Below are positions 1-12,905 of a stretch of DNA of 64,000 nucleotides, piece after piece. The notes beneath the pieces are model-generated. The model saw nothing but the letters and a program-made list of their open reading frames with translations. It did no database searches and was not told where the DNA came from. Every line of letters begins with the position of its first letter. The stretch's first letter is position 1. Both the position numbers and the translations under genes were made by a program. The stretch lies in contig CP136069.1 of NCBI GenBank assembly GCA_032622095.1, positions 184,255,122-184,319,121 on the forward strand, written 5' to 3'. The stretch comes from Siphonodentalium dalli. Its lineage: Eukaryota > Mollusca > Scaphopoda > Gadilida > Siphonodentaliidae.

Positions 1-410
1 ATTGCTTTGGCTTGGGTGTAACAAATATTTGCTTCGAGTCGAGGAACCCACCCATCAAAGCTCAGGTTGATTAGATATCGATGTTTGAAGTTTGTTAATA
101 TTTAGATATCTGGCACAAAAATTCTCCAGATCCTCGTGCTCAAACGGACAAATTGCGGTTGTAAGATGGATAACTCTAAAATCAAGCGGTTACAATTAAC
201 AATAATAACCACTGGATTTTAGAGTTATTCACCTAACAACCGCAATTTGTCCATTTGAGCACGAGGATCTGAAGAAGTTTTGGGCCAGAGCTCCATAAAT
301 TAACAATCTTCAAACATCGATATCTAATCAATCTGAGCATTGATGGGTTGATTCCTCGGCTCTAAACAAACATAGTTTACCATCGAAGCCAAAGAGATAT
401 TGATTTAGGA
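1..410. repeat. Palindromic foldback repeat (MITE-like)
   Basis: Two arms of about 190 bp face each other around a loop near 187-214. For example, the segment around 35-100 (GAGGAACCCACCCATCAAAG and following) returns as its reverse complement around 305-360, and GATCCTCGTGCTCAAA near 131 pairs with the copy near 253-270. No ORF lies inside. A diverged single-arm relative in the same orientation is at about 2930-3310, and both end in a shared GGATTGAGTA..CTTTAAT motif. The left edge may run off the window, so target duplications cannot be judged. It is probably a non-autonomous DNA transposon; the family is unassigned. Confidence 0.6.
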
Positions 411-841
411 GCGTCTAAACGGATTGAGTACCTTTAATAGTAGTTAGTTCCGACGCGATAAAAACAGAACGGGCGCTAAAATATCAGACATTATCCTATG
501 TGGAACGTTTCACCAATATATATAATTCTTAATGGAGCTGATCATTCATCTATTCATCGATGTGATAATCAATGTACATGCCTGCAACAAAAAACATGTA
601 CATAATCGGCCCTTCGCAACAATAAAATCACAAAACCTTTTCGAATGACATTTCACGTTCATTTATTCACCTCATAACACGATTCTAATGGTACAAAAGA
701 GAGAAGCCGCAGTCTCATAAAATTTGACTGAAAAGATCAGTTTTTATTAGAATAAACCACCGTTAATACTATGGCTGGCGCTTTATTCTTTTAAAAACAT
801 ATATATCCTGTCAAAGTTCTAGTGACTATGCAAACATCCAG

Positions 842-2561
842 TTATTCAGCCAAACCCCACTGAAAGTTAACTGCACCTTCACAGAAGAAATAGTCGGTGA
901 GTTCCTCACGAATTTCACGTCCGCTAAGAGCTGTGTATTCTATGTTCACAACTGAAGTGTCGTTGTCAGGTGGACTCCGGCTGTCGTCACTGGGTGTTTG
1001 GAGTTGACCGTCTGCGACGTTGTCAACACTAGTATTCCCCTCCTCGTCAAAGATAACCATATCTTCGCTCTCGGGGTCTGTAATGTTAGAGGTGTAAACA
1101 GTATCCCGCTTGTCGATCAAAAAATTATGCAATGCGACACACGCCCTAACCACATGTTTGTCTTTTCTACCTTCAGTGGAATCGTGGTTCGTAGAATTCT
1201 GAATTTGGCTGACATGATTCCAAAAGCGTTTTCCACGATCCTTCGAGCCCGACTCTGTCTATAATTGAAAACCTTCTCATCCCCAACAGCGGTTGATCTT
1301 GGGTATGGCTTCAAGAGTGTAGTACTTAGTGAGAAAGCGTCATCTCCAATAAGATAGTATGGTGTCTCTGTAGTTCGGCCGGGGAGTTTAGAGGGTGGTG
1401 GCAATCCGGAGGCATCTACCAAAGATTTAAGAGGTCCATAGTTAAAAATCGTTGAATCTGATTGGCTGCCTGGTGATCCGATGCACGATCCGTGCATCAG
1501 AGTCCGCGACAGCAAGCAATACGATGGAGTGTCGTTTCTTATAGTTCCAATATAAAGAACCACTTCGCGCTGGCGCCACGATGTTCACATGCTTACCATC
1601 GATGGCCACAAAACAGTGAGGAAACTGCCATCTCTTTTCGAATCATCGTGCGATTTCAAGCTTATCCATTGCATCAGTTGGTTCGCGGAGGTGGTCGACT
1701 TTAAGTACTTGATATATGGCCGAGCACACATCTGGGACAAATATGCACATTGCAGAATCAGAAATCAGAAACTCTGTCCGCAACTCTTTGTACGATGCCC
1801 CAGAAGCCAAGTATCGCAGAGTGACACAAAGTTTTTGATACGGTGTCAACGCTTTCCGAAGTTGCGTGTCGCGTTTCATTATCAATGGTGTTACCCGCTC
1901 AAGTAGATCGTCAACATTTGGCCCTGTCATCCTGCAAAAGATTAAACAAATTAGGTATAGTTTATACGACATATGTTTTGCAATGTTATCATCGCGTACC
2001 GATTAAACGTTAGGATAAATTCGTGGGGTTAGAATCAGCCCATGCATGAGATGCATCCCGTCCCTGATATATATGCAAGGTTTTAAAGTGAAAACACAGG
2101 GAATTGGTTTCCCGATACACATATATGTAACCTATCAAAATAGCATAGCATATAGTATACGTGACGTACCATGTATACAAGTTTTCGGATAAACTAAGAA
2201 CGATAACTCTAGAGTGGACATACGGCTATTGCGGTTATGCTATCCTGATATCATTGATATATATATACTTTTATATATACGGACATCTGACTTGTATCAA
2301 CACATCCTTTGGGTGGGGTCATGTTGTGCTTTGTGTACCAAAGTAAAGAACTCACCTCATGTACGCCTGGAAACTTTCTCCGTCAGTTTCCCTCATTCGA
2401 TTTAGACAATTCTCAGAAAATCCGGTGCGCTCTCTTTCTGTGTCAGTAGCCCACGGCCGGGCCCACCATCTCCTGCTTCTCCTAGACTCTGTTGAGTATA
2501 TCAGCAACGATGCTGACGCGGCACATACCAAATCGGTGTTGTCTGCTGATAGTTGATCCAT
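842..2561 (-). pseudogene. PIF/Harbinger (HARBI1-like) DDE transposase, spliced and decayed
   Basis: Exon 1 (2356-2561) encodes an N-terminus with the RRSRRWWARPW signature typical of HARBI1-like transposases. It ends at a consensus donor (ATGAG|GTGAG). Exon 2 starts after a good acceptor (TTTGCAG|GATG, first exon base 1931), and joining keeps the frame through YMR-MTGPNVDDLLERV. Exon 2 then shows FVAIDGKHVNIVAPA (first catalytic Asp), SGSLYWNYKKRHSIVLLAV, GSPGSQSDS, IGDDAFSLSTTLLKPYPR, VENAFGIMSAKFRIL (catalytic Glu region) and RACVALHNFL. These are the ordered blocks of the DDE_Tnp_4 family nuclease. An in-frame TGA at about 1641 and at least two later frameshifts (about 1480-1500 and 1130-1150) break the reading, so it is inactive. 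No Myb/SANT partner gene is visible nearby. Terminal inverted repeats and the 3-bp target duplication could not be fixed. Confidence 0.85.
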
Positions 2562-2929
2562 TTTTATGTCTGGCCTAAACTGAAACGACTCGTAGTGAGT
2601 TGTCGATTAGCAGAGTACTTATCAGCGCGCGTTCACTATTAGTAATCATATTGTGATCACAGTAATGCGCGACACGTGACTTCATACAGATCTGTATGTA
2701 GTTCTGTGTCAGTGTAAATGCACCCTAAAGGGGCTTGTGGTCTTTTTGTGCACTTCGAACATATTTTGACCTTAGACAAAAGCCGTTATTAAGCAGCGGC
2801 CCCTGTGTTTGCTTTGCATACATTTTGAATAAAACATTTAAAAAATTAATGTTGATTTTTTTCATTAAAAGTACTGAATCCGATTAATCACCCCTAAATT
2901 ATTATTTATTTTGCTTCGGGGGTAAAACA

Positions 2930-3310
2930 TATTTGGAGTCGTGGAACCTACCCATTTAAGTTCAGAGTGATCATATATCGATTTTTGAAGTTTGTTGTTT
3001 CTATTTGTGGCCCAGAAACACGCCGTCAAATGGATGGTCTTGGTTAAACTTACGGATGAAGATGGATAACTCTAAAAACAACTGGCAATACGGCTAAATG
3101 TCGTGAGTGCTCAAGTGGTAATACGGCCATATATTTCATTGAATAAAATGCACGTTTTGGGAAATTTGATACCATAGTTGACAGATTAGCATTATTGTGT
3201 TGCAATTAATCGATTCTCATAACTGGAGCGTATTTTGAAGAAATGTTGAACATTGTTGTTGTATCTTGATGATATGGAGACCCTCTGATCGGATTGAGTA
3301 GCTTTAATTA
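2930..3310. repeat. Diverged copy of the 1-410 repeat
   Basis: The order of motifs GTCGTGGAACCTACCCATTT, ATATATCGATTTTTGAAGTT and GATGGATAACTCTAAAA matches the left arm of the repeat at 1-410. The end, GGATTGAGTAGCTTTAAT, matches its right border at about 420-440. The inverted second arm is mostly lost. The two related repeats flank the Harbinger remnant in the same orientation. Confidence 0.5.
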
Positions 3311-5204
3311 TTATTTTTTAAATATTTTTTAGATTTAACACTTTGCTCAATTTTAACAGAATTTTCTTCTTTTTTTAATGTTACTCTTAGTGTCATTAGT
3401 TTTGGTAAATATGCCTGTTGCCGTTCATATTCTGGCACCATAGGGTTTTCTATGAGAAAATGCATTAAATATATGCTGTGCAAACTTTCCACTGTATAGG
3501 GTGGATACACACATGCATGTAATGTCTGTATGTAAAATACATGTATTTTACATGGCCACACCAATAATTGACAAAATTAATCACCTGCGCGCGAGAGGTC
3601 AATTTCACCAGTGAGTAGTTATAAGCCATTATCAAACAAACTGCCATCAAGAAATTTCAGGCCAGTCATAAACATGTCGTCTTTCATGGATGCCGAAATG
3701 AGTAATTCTTGTCTGATATATGTTGCTGTTTTTCACGAGTTATAATTCATTTCGAAAAGTGGATTAGAGCCGGTCGATTTTATACTTGATTTGTTTCTGT
3801 CATTTCTTGGAAACAGGGTCATCCAAAACAACAATAAAATATGCAGAATTCTTTTATAGGATGATACCGGCTTGTTGAGATTTCTCTGATAATTTGAGAG
3901 CGAGCTCATGTGATAACACTAATTCAATTGGGATTGCAAATATTAATTTAGCACCAAAAAATAATGCAGCTACAGCGTTGAAATTAAAAAGAGTGACACC
4001 CCCCCCCCCATTTATATATATGTTTCTCAAGCCAAAGGTTGAACAAACTCCTATCTGTCACAAGCTTGAATTATAACATTTTCGACCATAATCCATGATT
4101 GGGGGAGGGGCTGGTTCTCGAAAGCTTCCAATAACTAAGAGAGTTAATTGAATGTATCAACCGGAATTATCTGGGCAAGAATTACAATATAATGTTTTAC
4201 TTAAATATTAAATAGTTGTAAATTTTGCGTATACATGTATAACTGTATAACACAAGAGAGGAAAGGTGACGTAGTTGGGAACTCGTAGCTAGGCAACCCT
4301 TTCGCCGAATGAAGACAAACAGCAACACCATGCATTCAAATTTAAAGCTGTATAATATGTTCATAATTATATGAATAGCATAAATTGCTGCATATTAGAT
4401 TAATCACTCGTAGAAAACAGACACGACAGACATGACTACGATATTTATAAAGCAGGGGGTCAGGACTCAGGGTGCTGCGTGCACACCCCCGTCGAGGAAA
4501 TATGCAATGGTGAATTCGGTAGCTTCTGGGATAATATAGCTCCCCGTGCATGTTGAGGGTCATATCCCCCTGCGTTGGGGAAGAGGTCATCACTGGTATT
4601 AACATCAATAGAATACTGACAATGATTTAAACAGAACGTCGACCATTTCAGTTATCGCGCGAATAATTATTTTAAGCGGCCTGACGACTTCGTCCCAGTC
4701 AACGGCTCTTCATCGGTTCAGAGTTTAACTCACTGTGGTCAAACACAGTCGCAATGATTGGGTTGTCAGCGGACACATATTACACGGTGTATATGATCCA
4801 TGTAAAACTCCAAATACACGATATTTACAGAGATTACATGCATGTGTGTATCCACCCTATGAACGTACTCTATCAAACGGTCTGTCGTGATTACAATATA
4901 GGACCATGCAATCGTATTAGCGGTTGACGCCTTGATTGACAAATGATACACTCCCGAGCATTCCGAGTTGTCCGCCGAGGTGAGCATTACTAATATGGGC
5001 TAAATAATCTAAATACAACTTCAGATCGGGGGGGGGGGGGTATGATAGGCATTTGCTTTGTTGTCAAACTCCTACAGTTACTGTACTGAACCGATAAGTA
5101 GGAATAATCCACACATGAAAGAAGAGTAGTGTTCTATTTAATTAATTAAAGATTAACATAAAAATGTCACGAAACGGCACAAAGCCATATAAATATAGTC
5201 CAGG
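3311..5204. other. Non-coding stretch, no gene seen
   Basis: Only short chance ORFs occur here. A C9 run near 4000, a G-rich run near 5030 and scattered AT-rich sequence are the only visible structure. No domain, splice-consistent exon or terminal repeat was recognised. Confidence 0.6.
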
Positions 5205-5390
5205 GCCCTGTTTCATGAAAGCAACTTATGACATAGTTGGGACTTAAGATGGTCATAAGTTCAAACTTCAGTCATAAGTGCGTTTCACGAACAAGGTCTT
5301 AACTTAAGATGGTCTTAACTTTGGTCTTAACTTTAAGACTGCTGTGAGGTGTCATAAGATAATCTTAAAGTTAAGACCCACGTGATCAGT
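5205..5390. repeat. CTTAAG-rich short direct/inverted repeats (TE terminus-like)
   Basis: The stretch begins GGGCCCTGTTTCATGAAAG and contains repeated GGTCTTAACTT, TTAAGATGGTC and TCATAAGT words in both orientations. This can fold into several hairpins. GGGCCCTGTTTCA-type ends are common at short DNA transposons of marine invertebrates (family knowledge). The matching far end was not found, so this is a partial element at best. Confidence 0.35.
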
Positions 5391-5470
5391 GCCATATGGC
5401 GGCCTATGTTATTTTTTAATTACGGAGATATCTGTACATTGTCTGGGTGGGCAATTCGTCGTCTGATATA

Positions 5471-6090
5471 CAGGGTCGTGGCTACAGAGTGAGAGGGTGT
5501 GTTCGCCTCGAAATGTCCAACTACACCCCCTTAAACAACACAAAATTCTCTTTGGGTTTAAACATTCCAACTGGTACCTCAAACTTTCCAGAACCAAAGT
5601 TTGGAGAGGGCAACCCCCCCCCACCGTATAACCATAGGGTTAGTTTGGTAAAAACAATTCAGAGCACATGCTTATCATCAGGGACGTGGCGAATGGGGTT
5701 TGTGTGTTGTCTACCCCCCCCCCCCCCCCCCCCACACACACACTTTGGTCAAAATGTTTAGCAATTGGAAATTTCATGCCTGACAACAACATTAATCGTA
5801 CACTATATATAGGTTTCAATTGTTTGAATTTCTAACTAGTAAAGGAATGTGTTGTTTTAAACAAAGAGCAGCAACCGAAAATCACCAACTTTAGGGGCGT
5901 CAGGTTAGAAATTTCGAACTGTTGGAATATTTGAGATACCAATTGGAAAGTTTAAATCCAACGGGTGGGGTGGACATGGCATTTCGCGAACATGGAAGTT
6001 TGGCCCGGTTCAATTAAGGGGCGGGAGCAGTTGGAAATTGCACGATTTAACTCCCCCACCCCATCACAGAGACCAACTAGCCACCCCCGA
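5471..6090 (+). mobile_element. Fragments of a hAT-like non-autonomous element (two nested starts)
   Basis: CAGGGTCGTGGCTACAGAG at 5471 and CAGGGACGTGGCGAATGGGG at about 5682 both match the terminus of the complete element at 46882 (CAGGGATGTGGCTAGAGG). They are followed by the same style of internal sequence: poly-C, then ACTTTGGTCAAAAT, then AGTTGGAAATTTC-type words. No matching right terminus or target duplication was found; the second copy runs into the tandem array that starts near 6096. I read these as truncated copies of the 46.9-kb family. Confidence 0.5.
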
Positions 6091-6095
6091 GCCTC

Positions 6096-9000
6096 GTCGA
6101 ATGTAGGATATAGTCAATTATCAGCTGTGTATGTGACCTATAGATAATATATATTGTAAAATTGTACTACCCACGAATTAAACTTTTGATAAGAATTATG
6201 GCCTAGCTCAAATCTCACAATCTCCACTATGTTATTCCATATGTGTGTGGGGAGATGGGGTAAAATGAGAACAATTAATGTATTGATTATTTCCTCTTTC
6301 CAAATTTCCGTCGGCTGTTTACAAAGCAGATATGTCATATAGGAAAGGTAACACAAACGCTCTTTATCAAAATATGTTTTAGAAATAGTGACAATTTTCT
6401 ATAGAGAATATTATTATACTTCCATATTTTAATATGGATGTATATTGTTATTCAATTTTTTATTTTAATTTTTCATTATTTATGCTACTTCTTCTTCTTC
6501 TTCTTCTTAATATATTTTGTAACCCTTATATCTCAGAAAGTTAAAAAGATAAATCATTGAAATTTGGTAGGTATATGCACCTTGCCAAGTTACAACTGAA
6601 TGAAACATTTAGGTTTATGTCCTAACTTTCTTTCCAGAGTTATGGCCCTTAATCAAAAATTTTGGAAAATGTTTGTGCCCAGATCTTCTCCTATAAGAAG
6701 CCAAGCAGCTGAATTCGGGTTACGTGACCGTGTTAACTAACGAAAGGGCACGAATCGAGAAAATTTTCACCAAGGTCCGAATACAATTTGTCGACCTGGG
6801 GAGGGGTGCAAAATTTGTCAATTTTTTTTTTGTCACCGATTCCAACCATTTTTACTTTCGTGTATCTATACGACGTACTGATGCTACTCGTGAAAGAATT
6901 TTGTAAATCGGTTGAGAAATGGCCAGGTTATAACACATCGAAAAATGTACTAATAAAGTCCATGTGTAGAAAGTGCTTGTGCCCAGATCTTCTCCTAGAC
7001 GAAGCGCAACAGCTGGATTTGGTCTATGTGAGCGTCTTAAACATAGACAGAAGACCAAACCAGAAAAGTTTGACAAAGGTCCGCTAAAAATTTTCCGGGC
7101 TAGGGGAGGGGCAAAATTTGTCCTTTTTTTTTGTCGCCGATTTGAACCAAAATGCTTGTGAAGTATCTATATGATGTACTGAGTATCATTGTGAGTAAAT
7201 TTTATGAATCGGTTGACAAATGTAGAAATTGTGGCCCCTTCCTTTTGTTCAAGTTTACAGAAAATGCACTATGAATTTAAATTCCTTCAACCGATCGTCA
7301 CGTGTTTGGTGTCATTCGATGGGGAATTTCTAGTACTTCAAAACGATTACCTACTTGCGGTATTATGACGATGGAGGCCAGAGATATTCGAAAAGTATGT
7401 ACTGAACAACATACATATTGGCCTACATAGTAGAATATCGCCACAATACCTAACCAGAACCCTGCTAAATATTAAAGGGGCATCAAATACGAACACAATG
7501 ACGCACAAATTAGCTCGATATCACGAAAATTGGCCGAGATATGGCGAATTTTCTACCCGCGTCACCAAATTTCGAGGCATGGGTGGGGGTCACACCAGAA
7601 CGTTCAAACTGAATACAGAAATGTCAATAAACTATACTATAGACATTCCAATCAATTCCGCGCGATTCCCTTATTATACTTCCATATTTTAATATGGATG
7701 TATATTGTTATTCAATTTTTAATTTTTATTTTTCATTATTTATGCTACTTCTTCTTCTTCTTCTTCTTAATATATTTTGTAACCCTTATATCTCAGAAAG
7801 TTAAAAAGATAAATCATTGAAATTTGGTAGGTATATGCACCTTGCCAAGTTACAAAATTTTTGGAAAATGTTTGTGCCCAGATCTTCTCCTATAAGAAGC
7901 CAAGCAGCTGAATTCGGGTTACGTGACCGTGTTAACTAACGAAAGGGCACGAATCGAGAAAATTTTCACCAAGGTCCGAATACAATTTGTCGACCTGGGG
8001 AGGGGTGCAAAATTTGTCAAATTTTTTTTTGTCACCGATTCCAACCATTTTTACTTTCGTGTATCTATACGACGTACTGATGCTACTCGTGAAAGAATTT
8101 TGTAAATCGGTTGAGAAATGGCCAAGTTATAACACATCGAAAAATGTACTAATAAAGTCCATGTGTAGAAAGTGCTTGTGCCCAGATATTCTCCTAGACG
8201 AAGCGCAACAGCTGGATTTGGTCTATGTGAGCGTCTTAAACATAGACAGAAGACCAAACCAGAAAATTTTGTCGAATGTAGGATATAGTCAATTATCAGC
8301 TGTGTATGTGACCTATAGATAATATATATTGTAAAATTGTACTACCCACGAATTAAACTTTTGATAAGAATTATGGCCTAGCTCAAATCTCACAATCTCC
8401 ACTATGTTATTCCATATGTGTGTGGGGAGATGGGGTAAAATGAGAACAATTAATGTATTGATTATTTCCTCTTTCCAAATTTCCGTCGGCTGTTTACAAA
8501 GCAGATATGTCATATAGGAAAGGTAACACAAACGCTCTTTATCAAAATATGTTTTAGAAATAGTGACAATTTTCTATAGAGAATATTATTATACTTCCAT
8601 ATTTTAATATGGATGTATATTGTTATTCAATTTTTTATTTTAATTTTTCATTATTTATGCTACTTCTTCTTCTTCTTCTTCTTAATATATTTTGTAACCC
8701 TTATATCTCAGAAAGTTAAAAAGATAAATCATTGAAATTTGGTAGGTATATGCACCTTGCCAAGTTACAACTGAATGAAACATTTAGGTTTATGTCCTAA
8801 CTTTCTTTCCAGAGTTATGGCCCTTAATCAAAATTTTTGGAAAATGTTTGTGCCCAGATCTTCTCCTATAAGAAGCCAAGCAGCTGAATTCGGGTTACGT
8901 GACCGTGTTAACTAACGAAAGGGCACGAATCGAGAAAATTTTCACCAAGGTCCGAATACAATTTGTCGACCTGGGGAGGGGTGCAAAATTTGTCAATTTT

Positions 9001-10968
9001 TTTTTTGTCACCGATTCCAACCATTTTTACTTTCGTGTATCTATACGACGTACTGATGCTACTCGTGAAAGAATTTTGTAAATCGGTTGAGAAATGGCCA
9101 GGTTATAACACATCGAAAAATGTACTAATAAAGTCCATGTGTAGAAAGTGCTTGTGCCCAGATCTTCTCCTAGACGAAGCGCAACAGCTGGATTTGGTCT
9201 ATGTGAGCGTCTTAAACATAGACAGAAGACCAAACCAGAAAAGTTTGACAAAGGTCCGCTAAAAATTTTCCGGGCTAGGGGAGGGGCAAAATTTGTCCTT
9301 TTTTTTTGTCGCCGATTTGAACCAAAATGCTTGTGAAGTATCTATATGATGTACTGAGTATCATTGTGAGTAAATTTTATGAATCGGTTGACAAATGTAG
9401 AAATTGTGGCCCCTTCCTTTTGTTCAAGTTTACAGAAAATGCACTATGAATTTAAATTCCTTCAACCGATCGTCACGTGTTTGGTGTCATTCGATGGGGA
9501 ATTTCTAGTACTTCAAAACGATTACCTACTTGCGGTATTATGACGATGGAGGCCAGAGATATTCGAAAAGTATGTACTGAACAACATACATATTGGCCTA
9601 CATAGTAGAATATCGCCACAATACCTAACCAGAACCCTGCTAAATATTAAAGGGGCATCAAATACGAACACAATGACGCACAAATTAGCTCGATATCACG
9701 AAAATTGGCCGAGATATGGCGAATTTTCTACCCGCGTCACCAAATTTCGAGGCATGGGTGGGGGTCACACCAGAACGTTCAAACTGAATACAGAAATGTC
9801 AATAAACTATACTATAGACATTCCAATCAATTCCGCGCGATTCCCTTATTATACTTCCATATTTTAATATGGATGTATATTGTTATTCAATTTTTAATTT
9901 TTATTTTTCATTATTTATGCTACTTCTTCTTCTTCTTCTTAATATATTTTGTAACCCTTATATCTCAGAAAGTTAAAAAGATAAATCATTGAAATTTGGT
10001 AGGTATATGCACCTTGCCAAGTTACAACTGAATGAAACATTTAGGTTTATGTCCTAACTTTCTTTCCAGAGTTATGGCCCTTAATCAAAATTTTTGGAAA
10101 ATGTTTGTGCCCAGATCTTCTCCTATAAGAAGCCAAGCAGCTGAATTCGGGTTACGTGACCGTGTTAACTAACGAAAGGGCACGAATCGAGAAAATTTTC
10201 ACCAAGGTCCGAATACAATTTGTCGACCTGGGGAGGGGTGCAAAATTTGTCAAATTTTTTTTTGTCACCGATTCCAACCATTTTTACTTTCGTGTATCTA
10301 TACGACGTACTGATGCTACTCGTGAAAGAATTTTGTAAATCGGTTGAGAAATGGCCAAGTTATAACACATCGAAAAATGTACTAATAAAGTCCATGTGTA
10401 GAAAGTGCTTGTGCCCAGATATTCTCCTAGACGAAGCGCAACAGCTGGATTTGGTCTATGTGAGCGTCTTAAACATAGACAGAAGACCAAACCAGAAAAT
10501 TTTGACAAAGGTCCGCTCAAATTTTTCCGGGCTAGGGGAGGGGCAAAATTTGTCCTTTTTTTTTTGTCGCCGATTTGAACCAAAATGCTTGTGGAGTATC
10601 TATATGATGTACTGAGTATCATTGTGAGTAAATTTTATGAATCGGTTGACAAATGTAGAAATTGTGGCCCCTTCCTTTTGTTCAAGTTTACAGAAAATGC
10701 ACTATGAATTTAAATTCCTTCAACCGATCGTCACGTGTTTGGTGTCATTCGATGGGGAATTTCTAGTACTTCAAAACGATTACCTACTTGCGGTATTATG
10801 ACGATGGAGGCCAGAGATATTCGAAAAGTATGTACTGAACAACATACATATTGGCCTACATAGTAGAATATCGCCACAATACCTTACCAGAACCCTGCTA
10901 AATATTAAAGGGGCATCAAATACGAACACAATGACGCACAAATTAGCTCGATATCACGAAAATTGTGT
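6096..10968. repeat. Higher-order tandem array, 2175-bp unit plus partial third
   Basis: A 2175-bp unit is repeated directly (6096-8270, then 8271-10445), followed by a partial continuation to about 10968. Inside, a marker TTATTATACTTCC followed by the palindrome CCATATTTTAATATGG recurs at 6411, 7671, 8586 and 9846. This gives monomers of 1260, 915 and 1260 bp plus a truncated last one. The short monomer skips the segment carrying the bulk of the long monomer's right half, and unit 7671 also lacks about 60 bp at 7853 (junction at ACAA microhomology). Each monomer has a (CTT)n run and phrases such as CAGAGTTATGGCCCTTAATC that are frequent in invertebrate dispersed repeats. Repeated small ORFs within it follow from the repetition and show no protein-like features. 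Confidence 0.85.
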
Positions 10969-11439
10969 AGCCCATGGTATGTGGTAAATTATCATTTTAT
11001 CGTGTAGAGTGTGTCATGAGCTATCTGCGTGCGTGCATTTCACTTTTGTAGTTTCTTTCGCATCTTCAACGCATTGCATATCATATACAACCAAACAAAA
11101 TACAAACATTACATTAATTTGATCAAACAAGCCTTCGTCATACGGTGTATATTTCTACTAACGTAATGACGACGTATAGCCAATTATTCCATTTGCGATA
11201 ACAACGATAAACACATAGAAACATGCAAACATCATCATTTTCGTAAGAACAATTTGTATATTGTTATAAACCGTAGTATACTGCTGATAGACATTCAATT
11301 CTTTCCGTTAGTATATGTCTGCTGAATTGGAAATGACTCCTTTTATACTTTCGCAAAATAAAACACCACTGATAGTTTCGTACACCGTCATTTAAGTCTT
11401 GTCAAAAAGCAAACGTGAAACAACCGCTCATTATTCCTA
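10969..11439. other. Spacer between two tandem arrays, no gene seen
   Basis: AT-rich sequence without a recognisable exon or repeat terminus. It separates the 2175-bp array from the 1.05-kb array. Confidence 0.5.
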
Positions 11440-11754
11440 CCATAAAGGAATCTACTTATAGAGAACGCTCTTTTCTGTTCGATTACGTTCAAACTCTTTG
11501 TGTGTTGTTGTTAATCACTCATTATATTCTTCGGACCGAACGTTCATTAAGCGCCCTTCATGTTATATATGCGAAAACCGACCCACATGTTTATTGTTTT
11601 ATATCCGATTCAATAACACATCGACGTTTATATTCTAGTTATTTGTCGAATATAAAAAGCATCTTTACATTATCTTTAGTTTGGTATTATTCGTATTTGA
11701 TGATTAAAATACACCAAAGCATGTTAAAAATAAAACAAAAATAGTAGATAATTT

Positions 11755-11831
11755 GACGGGATTCGAACTCACGTCGCAATAAAACACAAACTGAAGGTTT
11801 GACGCTCTCACCACTCGGCTACGCACTGCGC
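11755..11831 (-). repeat. tRNA-like sequence, copy 1 (SINE-type pol III promoter)
   Basis: On the minus strand the 77-nt segment has a box A match (TAGCCGAGTGG) and a box B match (AGTTCGAATCC) at roughly tRNA spacing. An anticodon-like hairpin lies between them (CAAA/TTTG stem around CCTTCAG). The 5' and 3' ends do not form a convincing acceptor stem. It therefore looks like a tRNA-derived SINE head or a degenerate tRNA, resembling Ser/Leu-type D-arms, rather than a functional tRNA gene. Confidence 0.6.
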
Positions 11832-12828
11832 TGTTAATTTATAAGAAAATATATTAGTATTAAATATATATGCATATCACTGTGTATATTCAAACTTTAT
11901 ATCCAAACTGATTGAAATGCGCGACTATATATACCCCTTTCCGCTATACGGGGAACGGGAAAATGCACCTATTCTTTCCACCAAATCCAAACGGGCTAAT
12001 TAAAGAGCAAGGTAATGCCGTAGCAGGTACATTTGGATATTCTATTCACGCCCCCCCCAAATCTTGACCGCTATACTTTAAAAGTAACCTACCCAGCGGA
12101 GAATGCAAGATGGGGTGGGTTGAGACTTTTGGTAAATTCCACCGAAAATCGCAAAGGGGCAAAATTCAAACATCGAGATAAAAACATTTTGACGAGTACA
12201 TCTGATGGGTAGTTTTTTATTGACATTCATCTATATAAGTATGTAGATTCCCCGAACGAAAACAAACCCATACCGGAAAGGATTTTTGTAATCCGAGAAG
12301 AAATGCAAGAGTTACGGGCCCTCAAAGTTTGCAAGTGTCGGTCCAGTGTTGTGGGTCAGGGGAGGGGTGGTCCGTGGTACCAATTTTTAATTCTTCTCCG
12401 AATCAGATGAAACTTGGAATATAACATAAATATGTCTATCCAAATGTAATTCGCGAACTTTGAACGAATGTTGTACAAGCTCACATCTCATTCCCCAAGC
12501 TATCCGTTACTTATTCATAAAGGAATCTACTAATAGAGAACGCTCTTTTCTGTTCGATTACGTTCAAACTCTTTGTGTGTTGTTGTTAATCACTCATTAT
12601 ATTCTTCGGACCGAACGCTCATTAAGCGCCCTTCATGTTATATATGCGAAAACCGACCCACGTGTTTATTGTTTTATATCCGATTCAATAACACATCGAC
12701 GTTTATATTCTAGTTATTTGTCGAATATAAAAAGCATCTTTACATTATCTTTAGTTTGGTATTATTCGTATTTGATGATTAAAATACACCAAAGCATGTT
12801 AAAAAAAAAAAAAAATAGTAGATAATTT

Positions 12829-12905
12829 GACGGGATTCGAACTCACGTCGCAATAAAACACAAACTGAAGGTTTGACGCTCTCGCCACTCGGCTACGCAC
12901 TGCGC
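12829..12905 (-). repeat. tRNA-like sequence, copy 2
   Basis: Same 77-nt tRNA-like core as copy 1, with intact box A and box B. On the plus strand it is preceded by an A15-type run (about 12800-12815). That run would be a T-run downstream of the tRNA-like part on the minus strand and could act as a pol III terminator. Confidence 0.6.

Noticed and set aside
6724-10622. Repeated ORFs of 60-131 aa in the 6-11 kb array as a gene family
   Set aside because: They recur at the tandem period, vary with homopolymer length, overlap each other on both strands and have no protein-like conservation.
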